Shown piece by piece: positions 1-8,753 of a stretch of DNA of 64,000 nt. A program made the position numbers and the translations under genes. Source of the stretch: Rhodopirellula halodulae (GTDB taxonomy: Bacteria > Planctomycetota > Planctomycetia > Pirellulales > Pirellulaceae); assembly GCF_020966775.1 (NCBI RefSeq), contig NZ_JAJKFV010000029.1, positions 1,357,001 through 1,421,000 of the forward strand, given 5' to 3'. The stretch's first letter is position 1. The number at the start of each line of letters is the position of its first letter. Under the pieces are notes generated by a model. It had not been told where the DNA came from, searched no databases, and was given only the letters and a program-made list of their open reading frames with translations.

Positions 1-2103
1 GATGCGGAAGCGGACTATCAAGGGCACGTGACGTTACCGGAATCGGATTGGCGATTCGCTCGCGATCAACCGATGGCGTCGGTCACTTCCAGCACGTTGG
101 CGTCCGCCGGTCGTTCCTCGGAATTGCCGACCCAATCGGTGCCATCGGATCAGGAACTGTATTGGACATTGCAATCCGCGGCGGGAACCAAGCCAAAGAA
201 AGCGGCATCGGAATCGCCGTCTGACGACTCGGCCAAGAAGACCGCTGCGAAGAAACCCGTCGGGCAATTCGATGGCGAGGTGGACTGGAGCCAAATCGAT
301 CTGAGCGAGGATGCTTCCACCGAGAAATCTGCATCGGATTTGGGCAAGGTGGAATTGGTTCCCACGCCGGTTGCGCAAAAAGAGATCGAAGCCGAGATCG
401 TTCCGACGCCTTTGGGCATGCCGGAGAATCATCCTTCCAAGGCGGCGATGGCCAAGTCCGCTGGCGGGCCAGTTGCCAGTATCGCGGGGCGGGCCACGAA
501 CGAGCGACAGCCCGATGCCGCGCCGACGGATCTTGATTTGTCGTTGCCTGAAAACATCGTTGCCAAGCGTCCGGTCAACGAGGCTTCGGACTCCACCGGA
601 TCTCCGTCGACCGAGTTGGATTTGCGAGCAGCGTCCGATGTTAATTTGCAACTGACCGCTCCCGATTCGCCCATCATCCAAGGGTTGGTGGATGCTGAGA
701 CCGTGGCGGGTGGAACCAGCGAACCAGAAGACTACGACGAGTGGCCGAAACCCGCATTGACGTTGTTCGTCACCGGGCAGCAGCACGGCTACATCGAGCC
801 CTGCGGTTGCACCGGACTGGAAAATCAAAAGGGCGGCGTGGCTCGCCGCATGACGTTCCTGAAACAGTTGCGTGAGAAAGGTTGGGAGATGGCTCCCATC
901 GACGCGGGCAACTTGGTGCGGCGTTACGGTCGCCAATCGGAAATCAAATTTCACCGATCGTTGGAAGCTCTTCGGACGATGGGTTATGTCTCCGTCGGCT
1001 TGGGCCCGGACGATGTGCGGCTCAGCGTGAATGAATTGATTTTGGAAGCTTCGCCAGGAGACCCGGACGAGGCCATTTACGTGTCGGCGAATGTTATTCC
1101 GTTTGATCGGTCACTGATGCCGACTCACCGCGTTATCGAAAAAGGTGGGATGAAGTTGGCGGTGACGACCGTCTTGGATCCCGATTCGCTCGAAACAAAA
1201 TTGAGCGATGACATTCAAATGACGGCTCCGATTGATTCGGCCAAAGAAGCGTTGGCGGAGATTCAGAAGCAAAACCCCGATTACACCGTGTTGACGTTTT
1301 ATGGCGACGAGAAAACGGCTCACGAATTGGTGCGTGCGGTTCCCGGATTCGATTTGGTTGTGATCGCGGGTGGCTACGGCGAACCCACTTACCAGCCTCA
1401 AACGATCGAAGGTTCACAAACCAAAGCGATCCTGACAGGTGACAAAGGCATGTACGCCGGATTGGTCGGTCTCTATCCCGACGGTCCCATTCGTTACGCG
1501 CGAGTGCCGCTGACACATGAGTTTGAAGACGCTCCCGAGATGCGTGAGCTGATGAAAGACTATCAATTCCAACTTCGCGATCTGGGGCTGGAAAACTTGG
1601 GATTGAAACCAATTCAGCATCCCTCCGGTGACAAGTTCGTCGGTGCCAAAGTCTGTGGTGAGTGTCACACAACGGCTTATGACATTTGGGAGGGTTCGGC
1701 CCACTTCGAAGCCACGGAGCACTTGGTCAACCCGGGCGAACGCGGCGATGTGCCTCGCCATTTCGATCCCGAGTGCATTTCGTGTCACGTCACCGGTTGG
1801 AACCCGCAAGGCTACTATCCCTACGTCTCCGGCTACTTGGATCTCGAGGCCAGTGCTCACTTGCACGGCAACGGCTGTGAGAATTGTCACGGACCAGGTG
1901 CGGCTCATACCGCGGCCGAACGAGAAGACAGCGGAGTCAGCGAGGCTGAAAAGAAACGCCTTCGCGAAGCGATGCAATTGCCGCTGGAGGAGGCTCGCGA
2001 GTCATGCATGCAGTGCCATGACCTCGACAACAGTCCTGATTTCCACGTTGACGGCGCGTTCAATGACTATTGGGCCGAGATCGAACACTACGGCGTCGAC
2101 TGA
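1..2103 (+). CDS. Multihaem cytochrome c with 5'-nucleotidase/metallophosphatase-like domain (5' end outside window)
   Basis: The frame is open from base 1, so the true start lies upstream; a GTG at 28 is only an internal option. The first 240 or so residues are Ser/Pro/Glu/Asp-rich and low in complexity. A segment around 760-1620 resembles the metallophosphatase/UshA-like domain that planctomycetes attach to cytochromes, with a CGCTG motif followed by GGVARR near 799. The C-terminal part carries four CxxCH haem sites: CGECH at 1654-1668, CISCH at 1774-1788, CENCH at 1876-1890 and CMQCH at 2005-2019, the count typical of cytochrome c554-type domains. It is inferred to be a periplasmic electron carrier; its substrate is unknown. 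It converges on the ABC ATPase gene that follows. Confidence 0.8.
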   Translation, partial: DAEADYQGHVTLPESDWRFARDQPMASVTSSTLASAGRSSELPTQSVPSDQELYWTLQSAAGTKPKKAASESPSDDSAKKTAAKKPVGQFDGEVDWSQIDLSEDASTEKSASDLGKVELVPTPVAQKEIEAEIVPTPLGMPENHPSKAAMAKSAGGPVASIAGRATNERQPDAAPTDLDLSLPENIVAKRPVNEASDSTGSPSTELDLRAASDVNLQLTAPDSPIIQGLVDAETVAGGTSEPEDYDEWPKPALTLFVTGQQHGYIEPCGCTGLENQKGGVARRMTFLKQLREKGWEMAPIDAGNLVRRYGRQSEIKFHRSLEALRTMGYVSVGLGPDDVRLSVNELILEASPGDPDEAIYVSANVIPFDRSLMPTHRVIEKGGMKLAVTTVLDPDSLETKLSDDIQMTAPIDSAKEALAEIQKQNPDYTVLTFYGDEKTAHELVRAVPGFDLVVIAGGYGEPTYQPQTIEGSQTKAILTGDKGMYAGLVGLYPDGPIRYARVPLTHEFEDAPEMRELMKDYQFQLRDLGLENLGLKPIQHPSGDKFVGAKVCGECHTTAYDIWEGSAHFEATEHLVNPGERGDVPRHFDPECISCHVTGWNPQGYYPYVSGYLDLEASAHLHGNGCENCHGPGAAHTAAEREDSGVSEAEKKRLREAMQLPLEEARESCMQCHDLDNSPDFHVDGAFNDYWAEIEHYGVD

Positions 2104-2156
2104 TTTGCTTCGGCGATTGCTTCCACCAATCGGATTGGATGAGAGTCGCGGTACGC

Positions 2157-2933
2157 TCAAGCCGCGGCGGTTGCCAACTTCGTCGAACCTTGTTTGATCC
2201 CAGATTGACCGCTGGAGACGACGGCGTTGTTGCTCTCGAGCAAGCCGTCGCACATTCGATAGCAGCGGTCGGCCGTTTCCGCGATGGCGTCGTCGTGGGT
2301 GATCATCACGATCGTTAAATCGTCTTCTTGATTCAGTTCGCGAAGCAAGCGAAGGATTGTCGCTCCCGTTTCGGTGTCCAAGTTGCCGGTGGGTTCGTCC
2401 GCCAGCAACATCTTTGGGTTGGACATCAACGAACGGGCAATCGCGACGCGTTGCATTTCACCGCCGGACATTTCCGACGGTTGGTGGTGGCTGCGGTTGA
2501 GCAATCCCACTCGGTCGAGCATCGCTTCGGCACGAAGTCGAAGTTGCTTTCGGTCTCGCAAGTAGCCGAGCACGCTGCGACGAATCATGGCCGGGGCCAA
2601 CACGTTCTCAATGGCGCTGAGTTCCGGCAACAAGTGATAGAACTGAAAGATGATGCCGATCTGTGAGTTGCGATACTGGTCGCGTTTGGCTCGGCTTTGG
2701 TTGTCGATGCGATTTCCGTCAAACCAAACTTCGCCCGAGTCGGGGTGGTCAAGCGTCGCGAGCAAGTGCATCAAGGTGCTCTTGCCACTCCCGCTTCGTC
2801 CCACCAACGCGGTCAGTTCGCCCGCAACAAAACCAACATCAACGCCTCGCAAGATCGGCAGTTCGATCTTGTCCTTGTGGTAGCTCTTGCGAATCCCGCG
2901 GGCTTCCAGCAACAGGTCGTTCGAGGAATGCAT
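2157..2933 (-). CDS. ABC transporter ATP-binding protein, LolD/MacB type
   Basis: The 258-residue cytoplasmic ATPase has Walker A GRSGSGKST (residues 45-53), signature MSGGE, and Walker B LLADEP followed by TGNLD, the order of the LolD/FtsE/MacB family. The ATG at 2933 is preferred because the longer frame upstream is Arg/Pro-rich and unlike the family. The gene lies 67 bases downstream of the FtsX-type permease on the same strand, so the pair probably forms one transporter that drives substrate extraction or release at the inner membrane, for example of lipoproteins. The substrate is not visible from sequence. The same strand continues into a short gap and then converges with the cytochrome gene. 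Confidence 0.88.
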   Translation of the reverse strand: MHSSNDLLLEARGIRKSYHKDKIELPILRGVDVGFVAGELTALVGRSGSGKSTLMHLLATLDHPDSGEVWFDGNRIDNQSRAKRDQYRNSQIGIIFQFYHLLPELSAIENVLAPAMIRRSVLGYLRDRKQLRLRAEAMLDRVGLLNRSHHQPSEMSGGEMQRVAIARSLMSNPKMLLADEPTGNLDTETGATILRLLRELNQEDDLTIVMITHDDAIAETADRCYRMCDGLLESNNAVVSSGQSGIKQGSTKLATAAA

Positions 2934-3000
2934 GGATGAACTTCGTGGGGCGAGTGGAGGTTGTGTGGGGTGGAAAGTTGTGGCGTGGAAGCGTGTTCGA

Positions 3001-4665
3001 TCACTCGAAACGCAACGCGGCGACCGGATGCATGCGGGCAGCCCGCAACGCTGGCAGCACGCTGGCGGTGGTGGCGATCGCCACGGCACCAGCCATCACC
3101 CAAGCCAATGTGAATGGGTTCAGAATCGTTGGGATCTCGGTGAAGTAGTAGACCGTTGGGTCAAAGACTTCTTGCCCGGTGATCTTCTCAATGACCGAGG
3201 CGATTTCGTTGATGTTGCGAACAAACGCGATGCCGCCGATCAAGCCAACGCCGCTGCCAACGATGCCCAGCAACAGACCGTAGCTGAGGAAGATGCTCAT
3301 CACGCCGCTGCCGCTGGCACCCAGTGCTTTCAACGTTCCGATGTCACGGGTTTTCTCAACGACGATCATGAAGAACGTGGCCAAGATGCCAAAACCGGCG
3401 ACAGCGATGATCAAGAACAGCAGGATGTTCAGGATGGTGGTTTCCAGTCGAACAGCAGCGAGCAGCGGCCCCTGCATGTCTCGCCAAGTTTGAATACTGT
3501 AGGCGTAGGTGTCGGGCGGAAAGCGACGACGCAGTGCATCGCGAACCGCGTTCAGGTCCGCTCCTTCGACGAGCTTGAGCTGGATGGTGGTGACACTGGT
3601 CGTTCCGGAAATCGGATCGATCATGCCTCGGAAATCTTGCAATTGATCCAGGCGGACAAAGGCGAAGGTGCTGTCGTATTCGCTCATGCCGGATTCATAC
3701 AAATCCACGACGGTGAACTTTTGGTTGACGACCTTCGGGTTGTCCGACGCATTCGGGAACATCATTCGAATGTCATCGCCGGGTCGACAGTAATAGTGAT
3801 CCACGACGTTGCCTTCCGCATCGCGGGTCTTGTTGCTGCAGGTGCTGATGCCGAGGATGATCCCGGGGTATTGCTCATTCTCGGGATCGAACTCAACGGG
3901 TTCCGCGCCGGCTCCCTCGGCACGAAGGCCATCGGGAAGCACGGTCCCCAACGTGGGACCATCGAATCCAATGCTCGGTCCACCGAAGCTGGGCTCTGCA
4001 TTGGCTGATCCGTCACTGGACGACTCTTGACCGTTCAGACCGCTTGTTTCGATCAGTTGATTGTCGGTGTTGGCTCGTGGTGGTTGACCGCTGGCGAGTC
4101 GAGCGGCTTCGCGGCTCATTTGGCGAATGCGTTCCTGTTCGGCTTCCCAGGCCTTTTCCATCCGAGCACGTCCGCGGCGGTATTCCCAACCGGCGGCGGG
4201 GAATCCTGGGCGGGCTTCGTCGTAGCCTTCTTCTCGCAGATCGAACGAGACGGCGGTTTTGTTTTGGGGGTGCAGCAGATAGCGGCCAAATTGGCTGACG
4301 TTGTCATAGGTCTTCGAATCGATTCCTACCAAGTTCACATGATGCGTGATCAGTTGGCCGTTGAAGTCGATTCCCAGCATGCTGGGGACGTGAACGCTGA
4401 CGGAGGAACCTTCGATCTGGTCGCCCGCAATTCGGTTGATTTCTTCCAGGTGAGCTTCCGGATCGGGCATGCCGCCGGACGCGTGGCATTCGATGACGAT
4501 GTCCGACGCCAATCCGTGCAGTCGTTCGTGCATCTCGGCAGAGAAACCCGCCATCACGCTGTTGACGACGATCAACGTCGCCACACCCAGCGTCACGCTG
4601 ATGATCGAAGCCAACGCGATGTAACGCGTTCGCAAGTAGCGGAAACAGAGCAGCAGTCGGTACAT
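3001..4665 (-). CDS. FtsX/LolE-family ABC transporter permease with a long insertion
   Basis: This 554-residue permease has an N-terminal helix (about residues 17-39), a large extracytoplasmic domain and three C-terminal helices ending in the FtsX-type tail ALRAARMHPVAALRFE. LolC/E proteins are usually about 400-415 residues. The excess is a block at about residues 141-262 that is Arg/Glu-rich, then Ser/Gly/Pro-rich, and lies inside the extracytoplasmic domain. The ATG at 4665 is chosen because GGAAGGA stands about seven bases ahead of it and the protein then begins directly with the membrane anchor. It is co-directional with the ATPase gene and probably co-transcribed with it. Confidence 0.85.
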   Translation of the reverse strand: MYRLLLCFRYLRTRYIALASIISVTLGVATLIVVNSVMAGFSAEMHERLHGLASDIVIECHASGGMPDPEAHLEEINRIAGDQIEGSSVSVHVPSMLGIDFNGQLITHHVNLVGIDSKTYDNVSQFGRYLLHPQNKTAVSFDLREEGYDEARPGFPAAGWEYRRGRARMEKAWEAEQERIRQMSREAARLASGQPPRANTDNQLIETSGLNGQESSSDGSANAEPSFGGPSIGFDGPTLGTVLPDGLRAEGAGAEPVEFDPENEQYPGIILGISTCSNKTRDAEGNVVDHYYCRPGDDIRMMFPNASDNPKVVNQKFTVVDLYESGMSEYDSTFAFVRLDQLQDFRGMIDPISGTTSVTTIQLKLVEGADLNAVRDALRRRFPPDTYAYSIQTWRDMQGPLLAAVRLETTILNILLFLIIAVAGFGILATFFMIVVEKTRDIGTLKALGASGSGVMSIFLSYGLLLGIVGSGVGLIGGIAFVRNINEIASVIEKITGQEVFDPTVYYFTEIPTILNPFTLAWVMAGAVAIATTASVLPALRAARMHPVAALRFE

Positions 4666-4991
4666 CCGAATTCCTTCCCGGAGTCGATCTTCGGTGGGCC
4701 TGAGATTGGCCGTGGGGTGATCGGTTGATTCAAGCGGAACGGTCCATCGCTCCAAAGGGTGTTTGTACCGACCCGGCGGAATCCGCGACAACGCCATTTC
4801 GCTGAAATTCGCTCAAGTTCGCGGGCTGAATGACCGACGAGCCGCACGGCGTGCTGGTTTGTCCGCAAAATCGGATCGGTCCGCGAAGGGGGGCAAGGTG
4901 CCGAAAAACAGGTTCGGAAGCCGCGAAGTCGTCTTTTCAAGCCTGCCGGATTCGCCTACATTCTCGCCCTCTCGAAATTCACATTTCGATC
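4666..4991. other. Intergenic region between permease and tRNA
   Basis: No convincing gene is seen. It must hold the promoter of the minus-strand transporter operon and, at its right end, that of the tRNA. Confidence 0.5.
4935..4962 (+). promoter_or_regulatory. Possible promoter of the tRNA gene
   Basis: TTTCAA (4935-4940) and TACATT (4957-4962) are separated by 16 bases and sit about 30 bases before the tRNA. Both boxes match the sigma-70 consensus only partly, so this is a weak prediction. Confidence 0.25.
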
Positions 4992-5065
4992 GGCGGCATA
5001 GCTCAGCTGGTTAGAGCAGCGGAATCATAATCCGCGTGTCGGGGGTTCGAGTCCCTCTGCCGCTA
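4992..5065 (+). tRNA. tRNA-Met (anticodon CAU)
   Basis: The 74-nt cloverleaf has a seven-pair acceptor stem (GGCGGCA with TGCCGCT, first pair G-U), D arm AGCTCAGCTGGTTAGAGC, anticodon stem GCGGA/TCCGC with loop ATCATAA giving CAU, a five-base variable loop and T loop TTCGAGT. The anticodon stem lacks the three consecutive G-C pairs of initiator tRNA, so it is most likely elongator Met. A lysidine-modified Ile(CAU) cannot be fully excluded. The 3' CCA is not encoded; CTG follows the discriminator A. Confidence 0.93.
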
Positions 5066-5096
5066 CTGCCGGGTGCAACATCCCGAACCCGAACAG

Positions 5097-5131
5097 GCCG
5101 ACTCCTGCAAGACACAGGTTTCGGCTTTTTT
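5097..5131 (+). terminator. Rho-independent terminator after the tRNA
   Basis: GCCGA..CCTG pairs with CAGG..TCGGC around a seven-base loop with two internal mismatches, followed by six T residues. It lies 31 bases downstream of the tRNA. Confidence 0.75.
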
Positions 5132-5769
5132 CATGCGCGGTCCTTCCCGGATGGAAATCGCCAGCGGCCGCACGCTCACCGAGGGGCGGCACGCTTCGAC
5201 AGAACTATCGCGGTCGCTGCTTCGCGTACATGAGTTGTACTGATTGAGTTGCGGCATCAAGAAGCCGAGAGCAGAGCGAACACGACGACGCTTTGTCGCC
5301 CAGTTCAGACTGTACGCCAGCGGTTGGCAAACTTGTTTTGAGTTGGCATTGTTGTGCAGTCGTGGTTTTCCGTTCATCAAACCAAGCCTTGAGCGGATCG
5401 TTGTCGTCTCGAAAGCTGTCGAGACGCAACCGGTTTTCGTCCTTGTTGGAAGCAACGCAAGCGTCTTCATCGCGGCAGCGAAGTTCAGTCCGGAACGGAC
5501 AGGGCGGTCACGCTCGCAATAAGTTTTCGCTTCGATTGAGTGAATCCAATTTGCCAGCCGTTCGCCAACGCGGTTTGGCACCAACGCGGTTTTAATCTCG
5601 ATTAGAATCGTGGCTTTTTCTGGGGGGCAGCCGTGTCCCGTGGGCTGGTGCCTGCTGAGGAGTCGACGCGGTCCGAAACTCAATGGGGAGCAAGATGTTG
5701 GAAGGCGGATTGGGGCTGGCGTCGGCGAAGGATCGCACTGCGTGGGCGCACTTTGCGAGAAGTTTCGTA
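5132..5769. other. Long intergenic region without a clear gene
   Basis: About 640 bases with no ORF of convincing composition. Near the right end CCAACGCGGTTT occurs twice (5565-5576 and 5581-5592) in a 16-base period. A promoter for the downstream DUF1570 gene is expected here but none is obvious. Confidence 0.4.
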
Positions 5770-7218
5770 ATGAGGGGCGTGTTGGTGGCGTGCTTCGTTT
5801 GCGTTGCCGCATCGTCATCGAACGTCCGAGCGGACTACGCGATTTATCGGATTCCAGGCACGGATGAGGTTTTGGTCCTGGAGGGCGCCGTCAATTACAA
5901 CCCCGGCGGAACCGTCACTTTGCGACATCCTCGCGGGACGTTGTATTTCAATGCCCGAGATTTGAAGGTGCTGGAGACGCCGACTCGCGAATCGGTTTAC
6001 AAAAAAGTTTCTCGGGAGTTGCTTCAGGAAGAAACCGTTGACAACTACCTGGAACTGGCCAGGTGGGCGTTGCAACACGGCATGCTGAAAGAATGCAAAT
6101 CGCTGCTGGGCGATGCCTGGAAGCTCGATTCGTCGGATACTCGGATTCGCAAGTTGGCGGCTCTGATGGCACAGATGAATCGACCGGTCCCGAGCGATCC
6201 CGAAAGTGAAGCTGCCGTTCGCAATCTGATCGGTGGCAGCCGAATGCAGGTTTCGCGAAGTCGGCATTTTGCCTTGTTCCACAACCACTACGAGGAAAAG
6301 GATGCGGCGACCAAGATGACTCGCGCCGAGATGCGTTTGGAGTTATTGGAAAAGGTCTACGAGTCATTCTTCTTAACGTTCGCACTGCGTGGTTTCTATC
6401 TCAAACCGCCGCAAGAACCGTTGAACTCGGTGCTGTTCAAAGAGCACAAAGACTTTCTGCTGATGGAACGTCGGCTGCAGATGGATCTGAAGCAGCTCGC
6501 GGGGTTCTACATCCGCGAAGAAAACATATCGTTCTTCTTCGACTCGGGCACGTCGGAAATGTACGCTCGTTTGGTGCAAATGACGGAAGAGCTGGAGAAG
6601 CAAAAAGAGCTCGCCAAGCGGACGCGAAGCCGCAACGCGAGCGCAGTGATCCGCACCGCGAATTCGATTGCCTTGTTGGTCGAGATCCAACACGAAGGCG
6701 AAGATGTGGGGACCGTCTCGCACGAGGCCGTTCATCAATTGGCTGCCAACACAGGACTGTTCCCACGGGATGGCACGCCCATTCGATGGATCCATGAGGG
6801 TTTGGCGTCTTACTTCGAATCTTCTAAGCAAGCGGTTTGGGGCGGGGTCGGAATGGTGGACTCCAACCGCATCGACTACTACCGCGCGTTGGAAGGCGAC
6901 ACGGTTCGCGGGAGTGTGGATTTCATCGTCTCCGATTTCGGATTCATTGTGGAGGCGGCTTTGGGCGACCAGCTTCCCGCCTACGGACAGGCTTGGGCGT
7001 TGACGCACTTTCTCTTCACGGAACGTTTTGAAGATCTGATTCGTTTTTATGGCAAGTCGCGAAGCGTGTCGGCGGACATCCCTCTGGACGAAAAAGGCAG
7101 GGAACTGATCAAGGTTTTCAACGAGTGTTTCGGTGACCCGGTGACATTGGAATTGGAGTGGCGTCGCTACATGAGAACGCTGAAAACGGACATCGAACTG
7201 TTGGTGGAGGAACGATGA
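5770..7218 (+). CDS. DUF1570-type exported putative metallopeptidase
   Basis: From the ATG at 5770 the protein is 482 residues and starts with a signal peptide (MRGVLVACFVCVAASSSNVRA). An in-frame ATG at 5683 would add a poorly hydrophobic extension and is less likely. The C-terminal half carries HEAVH (residues 318-322) and, about 21 residues on, WIHEGLASYFE with Glu343. This is the spacing of gluzincin zinc sites and typical of planctomycete DUF1570 proteins. The N-terminal part includes a short segment reminiscent of a small beta domain and helical repeats. Catalysis is inferred from the motif; the substrate is unknown. The stop overlaps the start of the next gene by ATGA, so the two are translationally coupled. 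Confidence 0.75.
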   Translation: MRGVLVACFVCVAASSSNVRADYAIYRIPGTDEVLVLEGAVNYNPGGTVTLRHPRGTLYFNARDLKVLETPTRESVYKKVSRELLQEETVDNYLELARWALQHGMLKECKSLLGDAWKLDSSDTRIRKLAALMAQMNRPVPSDPESEAAVRNLIGGSRMQVSRSRHFALFHNHYEEKDAATKMTRAEMRLELLEKVYESFFLTFALRGFYLKPPQEPLNSVLFKEHKDFLLMERRLQMDLKQLAGFYIREENISFFFDSGTSEMYARLVQMTEELEKQKELAKRTRSRNASAVIRTANSIALLVEIQHEGEDVGTVSHEAVHQLAANTGLFPRDGTPIRWIHEGLASYFESSKQAVWGGVGMVDSNRIDYYRALEGDTVRGSVDFIVSDFGFIVEAALGDQLPAYGQAWALTHFLFTERFEDLIRFYGKSRSVSADIPLDEKGRELIKVFNECFGDPVTLELEWRRYMRTLKTDIELLVEER

Positions 7219-8705
7219 TGAACCGAACGCAATTTGTCTGGACGAAGACTGGTTTGTCGTTGGCCATTTTGGTTCTATGCGTTGGCGTTGTCTTGCCCGG
7301 GGCCGCGACGAATGCGGAAGACGTTTCGTACTCGCCGAAGGTGGGAGATATTTTTCACTACGGTGTCGAATACCGGATCGTCGAGCGGACGGAAGGCAAT
7401 CGCCAACCGTTGATGGTTCGCCAACGATGTCGACTGAGAATCCAAGTCCTGTCGGCGGCGAGCGATGGATGGGTCGGGAAGTATGACACGCTTCCCTTTG
7501 GCAGCGGCGGACCCATCAAAAACAAACAGCAGGTGGAGCGACGATTAGAAACCGCTGAGGCTGAGTTCAAAGATCCTGCTTCGAGCTTGGGGCCTGCGAT
7601 GCCTGCGGGGGACCCGACGTTTGCACAGATGCGGAATGAAAGTCGTCAACGCATGATGGCGGCGGCAAAAGAGAAGGCTCGTCGAACCTTGCTGGAATTG
7701 AACGCCTACGCGGGGCTCTATCGTCACTGCTCAGGCGAACTTCATTGCAGTCGTCTCGGTGAGATCAAATTCCGTGGCGATGTGGGACCTTTGCCGTTTG
7801 CCACCGGAACCATCGCCGCGTTGATCTTTTTGGAGTTGCCCAGCAACGGAATGACGGAATCTGGTTTCAGCACTCGGACGAATGGATCGTTGACCGTTCG
7901 GTCGGCGTCTTCGGACCAGGAAGCCAAGTCCGATCTGTCGATCCTTTCTCTGCAGCAGCCGCGCGAATCGATCAAGCCAGGCCACTTGGCGTTTGATCGA
8001 GAGGTCGAGATCGCGGGCGGTGTGACGGCGGGCAGCCAATTGACGTTGTCCGGATCGGGGATGTGGGAGTTCTCACCAAAGATGGGGATGCCCTACGCAG
8101 GAAGCGTCGACTACGAAATCGAAGGTTCCAGCTATTACGGCATCGCCGACAAGTTCGATTTACGGGTGGGGTTTCATTATTTGGATCCCGTTCGGATGAG
8201 GTTGTTCGACGCCGGGTTGTTGCCGACTCCCGAAGCTTTGGACGAAGAGAATTTGCCTCGTTTGACGGTGCAGCAGCAGCGTGAAATGGTGAAGCAGTGG
8301 GAGCCCAAGACCAAGTCGCGAAGCAGACTGTCTCGCAACCGCAATCTTGAGAATCAGTTGCGTGTGATTGCCCTCAACAGTGCTCCGCCACCCGAGAATT
8401 CGCGTTTGGAACGCATGATGAAGGACATGCTCGCGGACGATGCGAGTTGGACCGACACGATCGACTTCCAACGGATCCTGGATCGCTGGAAGAATATCCG
8501 AAAGATCGCGACCGGGTTCCCACGGACTTGGTCTGATCCGAGTGGTGAGTTCAAGATCCGAGCCATTCTTCAAACCGTCGACGGCGACGGTGTCTCGCTG
8601 CGGCGATTGGACAACGATCAGGTCATCAAGGTTCCGCTGGAAAAACTTAGCGAGAAGGACGTGGAGTTTGCAAAGACGTTTGGTGTCGCCAAACGCATCG
8701 AATGA
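7215..8705 (+). CDS. Exported protein with C-terminal SHD1-like domain
   Basis: The 496-residue protein begins at ATG 7215, with GGAGG seven bases upstream, and has a signal peptide ending near PGAATNA. The middle is beta-rich and not recognised. The final 60 residues (FKIRAILQTVDGDGVSLRRL followed by a KVPLEKLSEKD segment) resemble the SHD1 (SLA1 homology 1) domain, which planctomycetes carry on many exported proteins. It overlaps the stop of the DUF1570 gene by four bases, which suggests the two act together in the periplasm or at the surface. No catalytic motif was seen. Confidence 0.7.
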   Translation: MMNRTQFVWTKTGLSLAILVLCVGVVLPGAATNAEDVSYSPKVGDIFHYGVEYRIVERTEGNRQPLMVRQRCRLRIQVLSAASDGWVGKYDTLPFGSGGPIKNKQQVERRLETAEAEFKDPASSLGPAMPAGDPTFAQMRNESRQRMMAAAKEKARRTLLELNAYAGLYRHCSGELHCSRLGEIKFRGDVGPLPFATGTIAALIFLELPSNGMTESGFSTRTNGSLTVRSASSDQEAKSDLSILSLQQPRESIKPGHLAFDREVEIAGGVTAGSQLTLSGSGMWEFSPKMGMPYAGSVDYEIEGSSYYGIADKFDLRVGFHYLDPVRMRLFDAGLLPTPEALDEENLPRLTVQQQREMVKQWEPKTKSRSRLSRNRNLENQLRVIALNSAPPPENSRLERMMKDMLADDASWTDTIDFQRILDRWKNIRKIATGFPRTWSDPSGEFKIRAILQTVDGDGVSLRRLDNDQVIKVPLEKLSEKDVEFAKTFGVAKRIE

Positions 8706-8753
8706 ATGAACACGATGTGAATGAAGACGATGGCTTTGAAGGCAGTCTGCACG

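Noticed and set aside
34-954. 306-residue minus-strand frame inside the cytochrome gene
   Set aside because: It is Arg-rich and lies wholly opposite a well-supported coding frame; this is the usual shadow in GC-rich DNA.
2887-4008. 373-residue plus-strand frame across the permease gene
   Set aside because: It lies opposite the FtsX-type permease, which has clear motifs and a ribosome site; no domain is seen in this frame.
5132-5769. Possible CRISPR or short tandem array
   Set aside because: Only one 12-base word repeats twice; there is no repeat-spacer pattern here or elsewhere in the window.
5063-5818. 251-residue minus-strand frame between the tRNA and DUF1570 gene
   Set aside because: It overlaps the tRNA and its terminator, is Arg/Ser/Pro-rich and shows no motif.
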